Positions 45,302-54,915 of a DNA stretch of 64,000 bases are shown piece by piece. The stretch covers positions 4,154,001 to 4,218,000 of the forward strand of contig OY970326.1 in NCBI GenBank assembly GCA_963717155.1. Reading direction: 5' to 3'. Every line of letters starts with the position of its first letter. Within the stretch, counting starts at the first letter, position 1. The stretch comes from G963717155 sp963717155 (GTDB lineage Bacteria > Actinomycetota > Thermoleophilia > Gaiellales > JALYLC01). A program made the position numbers and the translations under genes. The notes beneath the pieces were generated by a model. It was not told the DNA's origin. It ran no database searches and worked only from the letters and a program-made list of their open reading frames with translations.

Positions 45302-46689
45302 CCGTTTCGGAGGTCTCGAGCGCGAGCCCGACAGCCGACGCGGTGAGGCCCGAACGACTTGACCGGTCTGCGGATGGGCGGCGAGACGTGGGCCTGGCGG
45401 CGAGGGACCGACTGAAACGAGGCGACCTCGCTACATGGGCACGGGCGCGGTCGGTCGACGCACTGTCGGTTCTTGCCGGCCAGGACGCGATTCGCCGTGT
45501 TGATCTTGTCCCGATCCGCTACGGCCGGATGGCGGCGTCCCCGTGGAGCTTCTATCGCGGGGCCGCGGCGGTGATGGCCTCCGACCTCGCGTCCCGTCCG
45601 AGTACGGGGCTGACGGTGCAGCTGTGCGGCGATGCTCATCTCCTGAACTTCGGACTCTGGGCTACACCCGAGCGGCAGCTGTCGTTCGATCTTCGCGACT
45701 TCGACGAGACGCTGCCCGGACCGTTCGAGTGGGATGTCTCACGGCTCGTCGCCAGCGTCGTCGTCCTGGCCCGCGAGAACGGGTTGACGGAGAGCGTCGC
45801 CGAACGGGCGGTTGCGGACTGTCTGCGCGCGTACCGTCAGCGCATCGCCAGGTACGCGCGCTCGACGCCGCTCGAGATCTGGTACGACCTCATCACCGCC
45901 GACCAGCTGATCGCGCTCTACAAGCCGGCAGAGCAGGAGCAGGTCGCGTCGCACATCAACAGGAAGGCGCGTAAGCGCACGAGTAGCGGTGCCGCGCGAA
46001 AGCTCACCGAGACGATCGGAGGTCGGATGCAGATCACCGAGGATCCGCCTCTGCGGGTCCGCCTGCAGGCCGACGAGCTCGCGCTCGAGGACGCGGTCTT
46101 CAGCGCCTATCGAAGCTCGCTGCCGGAATACCGCCGCCAGCTGCTCGACCGCTTCTCCTTCGTCGATGCCGCGCGCCAGGTCGTGGGCGTCGGGAGCGTC
46201 GGGATGCGAGTGTTCCTGGTGCTCCTCACCGGGAGAGACGGGTCCGACCCGCTGTTCCTGCAGATCAAACAGGCCGGCCCTTCGGTGTACGAGCCGTACT
46301 GCGGCAAGAGCCATCACGCGAACCACGGCCAGCGAGTTGTGGTCGGCAAGCGTCTGATCCAGAGCGCGACCGACATCTTCGTCGGGTTCACCTCGGTCGG
46401 CGCCGGCGACTTCTACGTTCGGCAGTTCCGCGACATGAAGGTGATTCCGCGCGCAGAACTCGTCGCACCGCGCCTCGCCGAGTTCGCGACCGCATCCGGG
46501 CAGGTGCTCGCCCGTGCCCACGCTCGCACGGGCGACCCGATCGCGATCGACGCCTACATCGGCAAGGGCCGCCAATTCGACGAGGCGCTCGGTGAGTTCG
46601 CCTCCAGCTACGCGCGCCAGACCACCCGCGACCACCGGCAACTGAAAGACGCAGTCGCGAACGGAGCGATCAAGAGCACGAACGAGTAG
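45298..46689 (+). CDS. DUF2252 protein (copy 1)
   Basis: 463 residues, intact. DUF2252 proteins have a kinase-like fold and unknown function. Conserved text: VPIRYGRMAASPWSFYRGAA, VQLCGDAHLLNFGLW, DLRDFDETLPGPFEWDVSRL, VGVGSVGMRVFLVLLTGRDG, FLQIKQAGPSVYEPY, NHGQRVVVGKRLIQSATDIF, YVRQFRDMK and RAHARTGDPIAIDAYIG. The GDxHxxNFG and DFDE motifs look like phosphotransferase active-site residues. Coupled to the homocysteine methyltransferase. A second, frame-broken copy lies at 56.5-58 kb. Confidence 0.92.
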   Translation: MTVSEVSSASPTADAVRPERLDRSADGRRDVGLAARDRLKRGDLATWARARSVDALSVLAGQDAIRRVDLVPIRYGRMAASPWSFYRGAAAVMASDLASRPSTGLTVQLCGDAHLLNFGLWATPERQLSFDLRDFDETLPGPFEWDVSRLVASVVVLARENGLTESVAERAVADCLRAYRQRIARYARSTPLEIWYDLITADQLIALYKPAEQEQVASHINRKARKRTSSGAARKLTETIGGRMQITEDPPLRVRLQADELALEDAVFSAYRSSLPEYRRQLLDRFSFVDAARQVVGVGSVGMRVFLVLLTGRDGSDPLFLQIKQAGPSVYEPYCGKSHHANHGQRVVVGKRLIQSATDIFVGFTSVGAGDFYVRQFRDMKVIPRAELVAPRLAEFATASGQVLARAHARTGDPIAIDAYIGKGRQFDEALGEFASSYARQTTRDHRQLKDAVANGAIKSTNE

Positions 46690-46826
46690 CGACGCGCTCC
46701 GCTCGTCCGACTCGAGGATCAGGTGGGCGCGACTCCCTGAACCTCTACGAGCCGCGCGATGAGAAACGTCTCCCGTTCGGGTCGTAGCTGTGAACCATGC
46801 TCCGCCAGACCAGGAGGGCGTCCACG

Positions 46827-47450
46827 ATGTCCCGATCCGTGCTCTACATGTCCATGTCCGTCGACGGCTACATCGCGGCCCCGAACGACGGGCCTGGCAA
46901 TCCCGGCGGCGACGACTTCATGCGGCTGCACAGGTGGTACGGGTTCGGCGAGCAGGAGCCCGGGCCGGAAGTGCGGCCTGACCCGCCGGACGGCGCGGGC
47001 GCCCACTTCCTCGCTGAGGGGCGCGCGACGGGTGCGGTGCTCGCGGGCCGGCGCACCGTCGAGCAGGCCGACCACTGGGGCGGCGACCATCACGGCGGCG
47101 TCCCGATCTTCGTTCCGAGCCACCGGCCGCCCGGGCCGAGCGTCGCAGACTACCCACTGGTCACGTACGTCCAGGACGGCATCGCCAGCGCGATGGCGCA
47201 GGCGAAGGCCGCGGCCGGCGATCGCGACGTGTTGGTACACGGCGCGTACACGGCGCAGCGAGCGCTCGAGGCGGGCGTGCTCGACGAGCTGCAGATCCAT
47301 CAGATCCCGGTGCTGTTCGGGGACGGGCGGCGCCTGTTCGACGTGTTGCCGGAGCGCATCGAGCTCGAGATCGTGCGCGTGATCGACACGTCCGAGGCGA
47401 CCCACATCCGCTATCGCGTGGCTTCGCCTAGCCGCCCATCAGCTCGATGA
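46827..47450 (+). CDS. Dihydrofolate-reductase-like / RibD C-terminal domain protein
   Basis: 207 residues, intact. VLYMSMSVDGYIAAPNDGPG is the typical start of this family, followed by AVLAGRRTVEQADHWGG, VPIFVPSHRPPG, VLVHGAYTAQRALEAGVLDE (NADPH-binding GGxxxxxxxLxxGLvDE pattern) and IHQIPVLFGDGRRLFD. Such proteins are NADPH-dependent reductases of uncertain substrate. ATG 46827 has CAGGAGGGC upstream. Its 3' end overlaps that of the convergent cupin gene by 23 bases. Confidence 0.88.
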   Translation: MSRSVLYMSMSVDGYIAAPNDGPGNPGGDDFMRLHRWYGFGEQEPGPEVRPDPPDGAGAHFLAEGRATGAVLAGRRTVEQADHWGGDHHGGVPIFVPSHRPPGPSVADYPLVTYVQDGIASAMAQAKAAAGDRDVLVHGAYTAQRALEAGVLDELQIHQIPVLFGDGRRLFDVLPERIELEIVRVIDTSEATHIRYRVASPSRPSAR

Positions 47451-48072
47451 ACGCGGGCTCCTGGCGGATCGGATCGAAGTCCGAGTCATCCGTCGCGTAT
47501 GCGCGAAATCGCTCCGACATCGCGATCGCCTGCCGGAGGTGGCCGACCGCGTCAGCAGTGCGACCGGCAGCACTCTCGCAGCAGGCGACGTTGTAGAACA
47601 ACCCGCCGTACTGGGGGTGAGCCTCCGCGATCAGGCGTCCGCGGTCAGCCGCCTCCGCGTACTTGCCCGCGGCGTAGAGGGGTTGGACCGGGGCCCAGAG
47701 CTCCCAGCCGTCGGGCTCGTACGCCATGCCCGGGGTGCCCCCGACCGCGATGATCGTGGTACCGGCCTCCTCAGCGATCGCCGTGCGCGTGACGCCGGGG
47801 CGGGCGAAGACGAAGGTGCCGACGGGCGCGACCACCCGGTCGCCGTCGAGCTCGAACGTGGCGCGCCCGCTCAGAACGAGATACAGCTCCTCGTTCGAGT
47901 CCGGCTCCGACTCGTCGTGCTCGTTGATGATCCGATCGCCGGCCGCGCGGGCTGTCCATGCATTGACACCGAAGGCCGTGATGCCGAGGTGGTGGCGGAC
48001 GGGTCGCGATGGACACCGCCCGTCATTCATCTCCTCGATCTCGTCCAGGTGTGCGACCGCGTACTCGCTCAT
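47428..48072 (-). CDS. Cupin-TPR fusion protein
   Basis: 214 residues. N-terminal cupin (~15-115): GDRIINEHDESEPDSNEELY, VLSGRATFELDGDRV, VGTFVFARPGVTRTAIA; metal ligands His/Glu present. C-terminal ~80 residues form TPR-like helices (AAGKYAEAADRGRLIAEAHP, LFYNVACCESAAGRTADAVG, HLRQAIAMSERFRAYATDDS). The end DFDPIRQEPAFIELMGG is a common TPR C-cap. Role probably sensing or protein interaction; substrate unknown. ATG 48072 fits; overlaps the reductase gene tail to tail. Confidence 0.85.
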   Translation of the reverse strand: MSEYAVAHLDEIEEMNDGRCPSRPVRHHLGITAFGVNAWTARAAGDRIINEHDESEPDSNEELYLVLSGRATFELDGDRVVAPVGTFVFARPGVTRTAIAEEAGTTIIAVGGTPGMAYEPDGWELWAPVQPLYAAGKYAEAADRGRLIAEAHPQYGGLFYNVACCESAAGRTADAVGHLRQAIAMSERFRAYATDDSDFDPIRQEPAFIELMGG

Positions 48073-48168
48073 CGAGCCCCCCTCACGACGTCGTCATGCG
48101 CCACGATGACACGATCGGCCGCACGCCTCAAATCGTCGTGCGTTGCATCGCGTCGGTTGTCTCAGCGC

Positions 48169-48964
48169 CTAGATGTCGAGAGCATGCTCGATGACGGCCT
48201 CGGTGGCCGTGGCGATCTTCTCGTGTCCGGCCTTGTTCGGGTGGTCGCCGTCGTTCGAGAGATAGTGCGTCTCGTCGTACGTGTAGCTGGGGCCTTTGAA
48301 CGCGGCGCGCAGATCGACGTACGCCGAGCCGCTCTCGGTCGCGGTCGATCTGATCACGGCGTTGACCTGGCCGGTCATATCGTCGGCTGCGGCGACGTAG
48401 GCATCACCCTTTGCGGCTGCGTACTTGCCGCCGAGCCAGACACTCCAGTAGTCGAGAAGCACGATCAGCGGGTGGCGGCGGGCAGCGATCTTGCGGACGC
48501 GGCTGACGATCGCCGTGAGGTTCTTCCGGAGCGCTGGCAGCCGCGGCTCGTAACAGGCGGTCCGGGTGCCGCATGACTGCGAGTAGGCGACGTCGTTTGC
48601 GCCGATCTCGATCTCGACGACGCCTGCCATGCGCAGGTGAGCGATCACACTGCGGCTATCGAGCTGCTCCAGCACCGAGGTGGTGGTTGCACCGGCGACC
48701 GAGTCATTGGACGTCTTGACGCCCCGCCCCGTGGTGGACGCGAGCCCTGCGGCAGTGAGAGGTGGGTACGGCGTGCAGTCGCAACCGGTGCCACGGGGCA
48801 CCGAGTCTCCCAGGGCGACGACGGACCTGATCCGCGAACGAGAGGCGCCGTTACGCCCGGACGGTCGACGCCGATATCGCTCGGGCCGAAACTGCGCAAG
48901 CGGCCACCACGCAGCTCAGAGCGAGCACCACGACTGTGACCCAGCGTGGCCGGCTGGCGCTCAT
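48169..48964 (-). CDS. Secreted SGNH/GDSL hydrolase (one frameshift)
   Basis: Esterase/lipase-type hydrolase. An N-terminal signal/lipoprotein-like segment (SRPRWVTVVVLALSCVVAAC) starts at ATG 48964, then one extra T near 48852 breaks the frame, after which VVALGDSVPRGTGCDC gives block I (Ser), VEIEIGANDVAYS block III (GxND), and DGDHPNKAGHEK block V with Asp and His. Cys pairs (CDC, QSCGTRTACYE) suggest disulfides. Substrate unknown. The lone GTG at 48801 would omit the catalytic Ser, so it is not the true start. Confidence 0.8.
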
Positions 48965-49061
48965 GCCAAGCACGTTAGCGGAGGTCAGCACGGACTCACA
49001 GCTCGTTCATCTCGGCCCGCGATAGCCCCCAGCCAGCAACGCGATGCCACCCTCGGGGCGC

Positions 49062-49157
49062 TCAGATCCAGCCGCGTCGCCGACCCGTCTGGATGAGCCA
49101 GAAGATGCCGAGCGCGGAAACGGCCAGCTGGAGGATCCAGCGAGTCTTCGGGTTCAT
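49062..49157 (-). CDS. 31-residue single-helix membrane protein
   Basis: Short gene with GAAGGA six bases before its ATG. The product begins MNPKTRWILQLAVSALGIFW, one hydrophobic helix, and ends with a basic tail (QTGRRRGWI). Positive residues on both sides of the helix. Too short for homology by eye; the ribosome-binding site and clean helix are the evidence. Confidence 0.5.
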   Translation of the reverse strand: MNPKTRWILQLAVSALGIFWLIQTGRRRGWI

Positions 49158-49269
49158 GATTCCTTCTCTCAGAGGGTGTTTTGGTCGGACACCGGAGATG
49201 CCCCGGGTTCACCTTGGCGTGCGGTCGACTTTACCGACGTCGCCCGCTACACGGGCAGTTCCGGATCCG

Positions 49270-49482
49270 TCAGCGCTCCGGGTGCAGGAGCTCGTCGAGC
49301 CAGCCGAACGAGCGCGCGTGGTACAGCGCGCGTGCTCCCGCCTCACAGTGGTCACGGGTAGTCGCGCGCGGCCCCGACGAACGCGACCGGGTCGGGAACG
49401 CCGTGAACGAGGCGCGAGTGGACCACGCGCCTCCAGTCTGCCGACGGGAGATCATGGCATCCGCGCGATCTGCCGCACTCAT
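49270..49482 (-). CDS. Small protein of about 70 residues, unknown (two frame errors)
   Basis: Two overlapping frames on the minus strand join into a protein-like text: MSAADRADA, then LPSADWRRVVHSRLVHGVPD and PVAFVGAARDY, then CEAGARALYHARSFGWLDEL ending LHPER at 49270. One missing base near 49458 and one extra near 49367 must be assumed. It starts 30 bases from the divergent oxidoreductase. No family recognised. The stretch 49158-49269 holds nothing else I can name. Confidence 0.4.
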   Translation of the reverse strand: MSAADRADAMISRRQTGGAWSTRASFTAFPTRSRSSGPRATTRDHCEAGARALYHARSFGWLDELLHPER

Positions 49483-49512
49483 CGAGCGAGCGGTTGCGCC
49501 ACAATCGTCGCC

Positions 49513-50652
49513 ATGACAACGAGAGTACTGGTGCTGGGAGCGGGCTTCGGCGGCCTCGAGCTCGGAACGATGCTGTCCGACGCGCTCGGCGATGGGGTCG
49601 ACGTGACGCTCATCGACAAGGGCGACTCGTTCGTCTTCGGGTACTCCAAGCTCGACATCATGTTCCGGGACGCGGAGCCCGAGTCCGTCCGGCTGCCGTA
49701 CCGCGAGTACGTGAAGCCCGGCGTTCGCTTCCTGCACGAGACGATCACCGCGATCGACCCCGAGAATCGTTCCGTCACGACGGACGCCGGCACCTACGAG
49801 GCCGACATGCTGATCGTCGCGCTCGGCGCCGACTACGACATGGAGGGGACGCCCGGGCTGGCCGAATCGGGTCAGGAGTTCTACAGCTTCGAGGGCGCCG
49901 TGCGGATGCGTGATGCCATCCGGGGCTTCTCGAAGGGACAGGCCGTGATCGGCGTCTGCGGCGCGCCGTTCAAGTGCCCGCCAGCACCGAGCGAGTGCGC
50001 CCTGCTCCTGCACGACCAGCTCGTCGCCCGCGGCGTCCGCGACGACTGCGAGCTCACCCTGATCCTCCCGTTCGGGACTCCCGTGCCGCCGTCGCCGGAG
50101 ACGTCGGCGGCGCTGATCGCCGCGTTCGCCGAGCGTGACATCTCCTTCGTCCCCGGCCGGAAGGTGAGCTCGCTCGATCTCGCGCGCAAGCGCGTCATGC
50201 TCGACGACGGGACGGAGGTTCCCTGCGACCTCTTCCTCGGCGTCCCCAAGCACCAGGCGCCTGACGTGGTGCTGCGGAGCGGCCTGACCGAGGACGGCTA
50301 CATCCCCGTCGATCCGGCGACGCTCGCGACCCGCTTTCCCGACGTCTATGCCATCGGCGACGTCGCAACCCAGGGAACGCCGAAGGCCGGCGTGTTCGCG
50401 GAAGGGGCCGCGCGTGCGCTTGCAACCTCGTTGATCGCGCGACTTCGCGGCGCGGGGGCGGAAGGCGTCCACAGCGGAACCGGGTCGTGCTACATCGAGT
50501 TCGGTGGCGGCCGGATCGGCAGGGTCGACATCGACTTCCTCACGGGTCCCACACCGACCGGGATCTATCAGGCGCCGTCCGTAGCGCTGCGCGCCGACAA
50601 GCAGGAGTTCGGCGCGAGCCGTCGTTCTCGCTGGTTCGCCCGCACGAGCTGA
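49513..50652 (+). CDS. FAD-dependent pyridine nucleotide-disulfide-type oxidoreductase, SQR-like
   Basis: 379 residues, intact. RVLVLGAGFGGLELGTMLSD binds FAD, MLIVALGADYD, a second nucleotide-binding site region AVIGVCGAPFKCPPAPSECA with two Cys spaced as CxxxxC-type pair, and PDVYAIGDVATQGTPKAGVF (FAD Asp). Layout matches sulfide:quinone reductase and type-II NADH dehydrogenase relatives; the CGAPFKCPPAP motif occurs in SQR-like flavoproteins. No signal peptide; probably at the inner face of the membrane. ATG 49513. Confidence 0.88.
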   Translation: MTTRVLVLGAGFGGLELGTMLSDALGDGVDVTLIDKGDSFVFGYSKLDIMFRDAEPESVRLPYREYVKPGVRFLHETITAIDPENRSVTTDAGTYEADMLIVALGADYDMEGTPGLAESGQEFYSFEGAVRMRDAIRGFSKGQAVIGVCGAPFKCPPAPSECALLLHDQLVARGVRDDCELTLILPFGTPVPPSPETSAALIAAFAERDISFVPGRKVSSLDLARKRVMLDDGTEVPCDLFLGVPKHQAPDVVLRSGLTEDGYIPVDPATLATRFPDVYAIGDVATQGTPKAGVFAEGAARALATSLIARLRGAGAEGVHSGTGSCYIEFGGGRIGRVDIDFLTGPTPTGIYQAPSVALRADKQEFGASRRSRWFARTS

Positions 50653-50743
50653 CGGCCCGGCTGTCCCGAGACGAGAAGGGCGCCCCGGCGATGCCGGGCG
50701 CGCCCTACCTCGGGGTCGTCGAACCTGCTGTGCTCCGCGCCTG

Positions 50744-51268
50744 CTACGAGTTCGCGGGCTCCTCCGGAGCGTCGTCATCGACCTCGGCGATGATGGCCGC
50801 CGCGGCATCGGCCGAGACGACGTGCTTCGCGATCTTGTTGTAGCCCTCGAGACCGCGCTCGAGCTGCGCGACCATCCGATCCTCGGCGACCACGATGATG
50901 GCCGACGTTCCCGGCGGAAGGCTCTCGCCGATCTCCTTGAGGTCGTCGTCCTTGAAGCCCTTGTCCCGAACCTTGCCCCAGACTCCGCCGGCTCCGCCGG
51001 CGACGGCCGCAGAGACGATGATGCTGGGCGGGAAGATCAGGCCGACCACGCCCCCGGCGATGGCACCGCGCTTGGCCCACTTCTTGCCGCTGGGGTCGGC
51101 GGTCTCCTCGAACTTGACCTTGCCCTCGGCCGTGTGCACGATCACGGCGGCGTCGATCAGATCGATGGCGCCGTCGCGCTGCGCCGACTGGAATGCCTTC
51201 AACGCCGCGCCGGCCTCGGGCTCGCTGCCGTACGACGCGACGAAGAGCTCAACGGTGCTGCTGCTCAT
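50744..51268 (-). CDS. DUF1269-type glycine-rich membrane protein
   Basis: 174 residues. VELFVASYGSEPEAGAALKA opening, KKWAKRGAIAGGVVGLIFPP with a Gly-rich membrane-associated hairpin (SIIVSAAVAGGAGG), then ESLPPGTSAIIVVAEDRMVA. These are hallmarks of DUF1269/YflT-like proteins whose function is unknown. Intact. Start ATG 51268. Confidence 0.88.
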   Translation of the reverse strand: MSSSTVELFVASYGSEPEAGAALKAFQSAQRDGAIDLIDAAVIVHTAEGKVKFEETADPSGKKWAKRGAIAGGVVGLIFPPSIIVSAAVAGGAGGVWGKVRDKGFKDDDLKEIGESLPPGTSAIIVVAEDRMVAQLERGLEGYNKIAKHVVSADAAAAIIAEVDDDAPEEPANS

Positions 51269-51345
51269 GGTTCAACGCTCCTGGGGTATCCGGTGTCCGT
51301 CACGCAGGCGCCCCTCGAGATCAGGCCCATGCGGCGCCTAGTGTC

Positions 51346-52206
51346 TCACAGAGCCATCTCGCCCGCGCCGACGATGCCAGGGGCATGTCCCGAAGCGGCG
51401 CCGGAGCTCTGAGCGGACTCCTGCCACCGCCGGAACAGGCCTGATGCGCCCGTCGCCAGGGCTCGCGCGCCTGAGTCGGCACGCGGTCGCCGGCGGCGTT
51501 CGGGCTGGTCGTGGTTCGCGAGGAACAGCAATGCGGCCTGGACGCGCCGGCTCGCGTCAGGGTGGTCGGGGAGCTCGAGCTTGGTGAAGATCGACCGGAT
51601 CTGATGCTCGACCGCCCGCCGGGTGACGCCGAGCTCGCGTGCGATCGCCTGGTTGTTCTCGCCGCGCGAGAGTCGCTTGAGGGTGTCCCGCTCCCGGGCC
51701 GTGAGCGAACGCAGCGGCGAGCGCTCCGCACGAGTCTGCGCGGCGACGACGGCCTCGATGACGAGCGGGTCGACGAGCGTCCCGCCGTGCGCGATCGCCC
51801 ACACCGCGCCCGCGAGCTCGTCGGCGTCGGCGACGCGGTGCTTGAGCAGGTACCCGCGACCGGTCGCACCGTTTCGAAACAGCGCGAGGGCGGGCCCGGG
51901 ATCGTTGTGACCGCTGAGCGCGAGCAGGCCCATTCCGGGGTAGTGCGCGTCGAGCATCTCGGCGATCTCGAGACCCTCGCCGCCACCCCACGGTGGAACT
52001 CGCGTATCGGCGACGACGACGTCCGGCCTGGTTCGCTCGACAGCCTCGCGCAACGCGTGCCCATCTCCGACCGAGGCGACCACGTCCACCCCCGGGGCAG
52101 CCTCGAGGATCCCCGCCACTCCCTCGCGGGCGAGCAGGTCTCCATCTCCAAGCACCGCTCGAACACGCCCGTTCACGGCTGGCACGGCAATCCTCGCGTC
52201 GAACAT
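51346..52206 (-). CDS. LuxR-family response regulator
   Basis: 286 residues. Receiver ~12-130: VRAVLGDGDLLAREGVAGIL, DVVVADTRVPPW with the phosphorylatable Asp, GLLALSGHND (conserved Ser), GRGYLLKHRVADADEL with the Lys. LuxR helix-turn-helix ~165-225: LTARERDTLKRLSRGENNQA, IARELGVTRRAVEHQIRSIF. A basic Ala/Arg-rich tail follows and looks disordered. No histidine kinase is adjacent. ATG 52206 puts the receiver at the right distance. Confidence 0.9.
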   Translation of the reverse strand: MFDARIAVPAVNGRVRAVLGDGDLLAREGVAGILEAAPGVDVVASVGDGHALREAVERTRPDVVVADTRVPPWGGGEGLEIAEMLDAHYPGMGLLALSGHNDPGPALALFRNGATGRGYLLKHRVADADELAGAVWAIAHGGTLVDPLVIEAVVAAQTRAERSPLRSLTARERDTLKRLSRGENNQAIARELGVTRRAVEHQIRSIFTKLELPDHPDASRRVQAALLFLANHDQPERRRRPRADSGARALATGASGLFRRWQESAQSSGAASGHAPGIVGAGEMAL

Positions 52207-52311
52207 TCGGGGGCGGGGTCAGGCCTCCGGAGCGGCGAGCAACGTCCTCGACACGCCTAGGCAAACGATAGCGTGTCGGCCTGGGAGTTTGCGTAGATCG
52301 CGAGAAACTGC

Positions 52312-52503
52312 TCAGGGCGAGGTGGATTCCTTCTGGCCTCGCTCGAGATCCGCGACGTCGAACGCCTGACCTTCTCGTGTGGGTCGGGCGTCCAGTCGCA
52401 CGTACGCGAGAAGCGCCGTGCGCGTCTTGTAGAGGCGGAGTACGACGCCGGCCTGCCCATCGGCCTTGGTGCGTACACGATCACCTGGCGCGATACTGCT
52501 CAT
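52312..52503 (-). CDS. Small SH3/KOW-like protein of unknown function
   Basis: 63 residues: MSSIAPGDRVRTKADGQAGV, VLRLYKTRTALLAYVRLD, then FDVADLERGQ. The opening PGDRVRTKxxGxxGxV is a common beta-barrel start. ATG 52503. It lies 33 bases after the start of nothing else on this strand, downstream of the large sensory protein's end (plus-strand view). Low information, but the reading frame is clean and well spaced. Confidence 0.5.
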   Translation of the reverse strand: MSSIAPGDRVRTKADGQAGVVLRLYKTRTALLAYVRLDARPTREGQAFDVADLERGQKESTSP

Positions 52504-52536
52504 CTCTCGATCCTACGCCTACCGGAGTCGAGCAAT

Positions 52537-54887
52537 CTAGGCCACGCGGGCGTCCTCGGCCGCGCCGAGGCCGAGCACTGCCAGCAGCGCCTCCACGACA
52601 GCCGGGTCGAGGTGCGCTCCGGCGCTGCGTCGCAGCTCGATGGCTGCGCCGGCCGGGGTGCGGGCCTTCGAGTAGACGCGATCCACGGTCATCGCCGAGA
52701 AGGCGTCCGCAGCGGCCACGATGCGCGCCTCGATCGGGATGGCCGTGCCGGCGAGGCCGTCGGGATACCCGTCCCCTCCGTAGCGCTCGTGGTGGTGTCG
52801 GACCGCGGCAGCGGCCTCCCTGAGCGCCGCAACGCCTCGGACGATCTCCTCGCCGATCGACGGGTGCGTGCGCATGACCTCCCACTCGCTGGAGTCGAGG
52901 GGCCCCGGGCTTCTCCAGGATCCGCTGCGGGATCGCCACCTTCCCCACGTCGTGGAGCCAGCCGCCGAGCCGGCAGCGCAGCACGACATCGGCCGGCAGC
53001 CCGAGGCGCTCCGCGGTCGACGTGGCGAGCGCGGCGACATCGCCGGCGTGGTCCTTCGGGCACGCCCTCGCGGGCACCGGCTGCCGCCGCGAGCGCGCGA
53101 GCCATGCTGACCGCTTCGGGCTCCTGGACGGCGTGCGAGCCGCCGACGTGCGACGCGAGCGAGATGCGGTTGCGGCCACCGCGCTTGGCGGCGTACAGAC
53201 CCCGGTCGGCGGCGTCGACGAGCGCGTCGACGTCGGCGAGCTCTCCGCCGGCACGGATCGCCCCGACCGAGATGGTGAGGCCCAGGCTGATGCCCGCGGC
53301 AACGACGGGAGCCGCGGCCACGCGGGAGCGCAGCCGCTCGGCGCGCTCGGCGATCTCGGCGTCCGACCGCACCCCGCGCAGCAGCAGCGCGAACTCCTCG
53401 CCGCCCCAGCGCGCAAGGTCTTCGGCCGGCTCCAGGTGGCTCTGCAACCGCGCTGCAAGCTCGACGAGGACGGCGTCGCCGACGAGGTGTCCGAACAGGT
53501 CGTTCACATGCTTGAAGTGGTCGGCGTCGAGCAGGAGCAGCCCCGTGCCATGCGGGTCGTCCCGCAGCGCGTTCGCCACGATCTCGGTGAAGTGGCGGCG
53601 GTTGAACGCGCCGGTCAGCTCGTCGGTCCGCGCGCGCAGCTCGGCCTCCGCGCGGGCCCCTTCGAGCTCGCGATGGGCGTCCTGCATCTCCGACAGCGTG
53701 CGCAGCAGCTCGTCCTCGAGTCGCCGGCGCTCGGTGATGTCGCGCATCACCCCGTCGTAGTAGAGGGCGCCGTCGGGGTCCACCCGGGCCCGCAGCCGGT
53801 CTGCGACGATCCGTTCGCGCCCGTCGAGGCCGATCACCCGGTACTCGAGGTCGACCGGCTCCGCCGCGCCGAGCCGCGCGAGCGCGCCGACGCGCCGACG
53901 TCGATCCTCCGGGTGCACGAGCGTCTCGAAGCGATCGTCGCCGTCCGCTCCGTCGGGCAGCGGCCCGCCGGCGAGGGCTTCCCGGTTGGGCCCGCGGTAG
54001 ACCGCCGAGTAGGCGCCGTCCGGATCGACCCGAAGGGTGTAGAGGTGCGCGTCCATGGCGTCGACCGCCTGTGACAGCGCGGCGTGGGCCTGGGCCAGCT
54101 CGGCGCGCATGTGCCGCCGCTCGGTGACGTCGGAGACGATGCCGCTTGCCTCCACCGCACCGTCCGGGCGGCGCCGGCAACGGGCGCGATCGTGCACCCA
54201 GCGCGTGATCCCGTCGGCGCCGACGAGGCGGTACTCGGCGTCCGCGTCCTCGCCTACCGCGATCGCGGCGTTGTAGCCGTCGTAGATGGCACGGTCCTCG
54301 GCGTGGACTGCCGCTTCCCAGTTCACCATCTCGGGATCCGGGACTGCGCCGCCGAGCAGGCGGTCGGCCCCTGGCCCCTGGAAGAGCTCCTCGAACCGCC
54401 CGTCCGGGAAGGCGAGCACGACGTACACGTGCTCGCCGACCACGTCGAGCAGGCGCGCGAAGCGCTCGCTCACCTCGGCGAGTCGTGCGGCCGAATCGTT
54501 GCGCGAGGTGACGTCCGAGATGATGCCGGCGACGCGCACGGTGCCGTCGGGGTCGCGGCGGGGGCGAGCCCGGTCCCACATGAGCCGCGTGACGCCGTCG
54601 AGCCCGATCAGGCGGTAGGTGATCTCGGCGTCCTCGCCGAGGTGGAGTCGCTGGTTGAAGCGCTCGTATTCGGCCTGGTCGTCCGGGTGGACGCGCGACT
54701 CCCAGAACCCGTCCCACCGCCCCAGCGGCACCGGCCCGCCGAGGAAGCGGGCGAGCTTCGGCCCGGACCGGTGGCCGATGTAGCGGCCGTCAGGGGTGAT
54801 CGCCCCCGCGTACACATGCTCCTCGAACAGGTCGAGAATCTCCGCGAGGTCGTTCTCGTCGGGCAGAGGAGGGAGCGAAGGGAACAT
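52537..54887 (-). CDS. PAS-PAS-PAS-GGDEF-HD-GYP c-di-GMP signalling protein (two frameshifts)
   Basis: ~783 residues. Three PAS domains (~15-130, 140-265, 270-395; e.g. TYRLIGLDGVTRLMWDRARP, EYRLVGADGITRWVHDRARC, EYRVIGLDGRERIVADRL). GGDEF domain ~415-580 with RTDELTGAFNRRHFTEIV, DADHFKHVND and active-site RWGGEEFALLL, so c-di-GMP synthesis is likely. Then, across one extra base near 53058 and another near 52908, an HD-GYP phosphodiesterase domain: GGWLHDVGKVAIPQRIL, and HHERYGGDGYPDGLAG. Both halves keep key residues, so it may switch between making and breaking c-di-GMP. ATG 54887; 28 bases after the FGE-like gene. Confidence 0.88.
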
Positions 54888-54915
54888 CGAAGCGTTTGGT
54901 TCTCGTATCGGCAGC

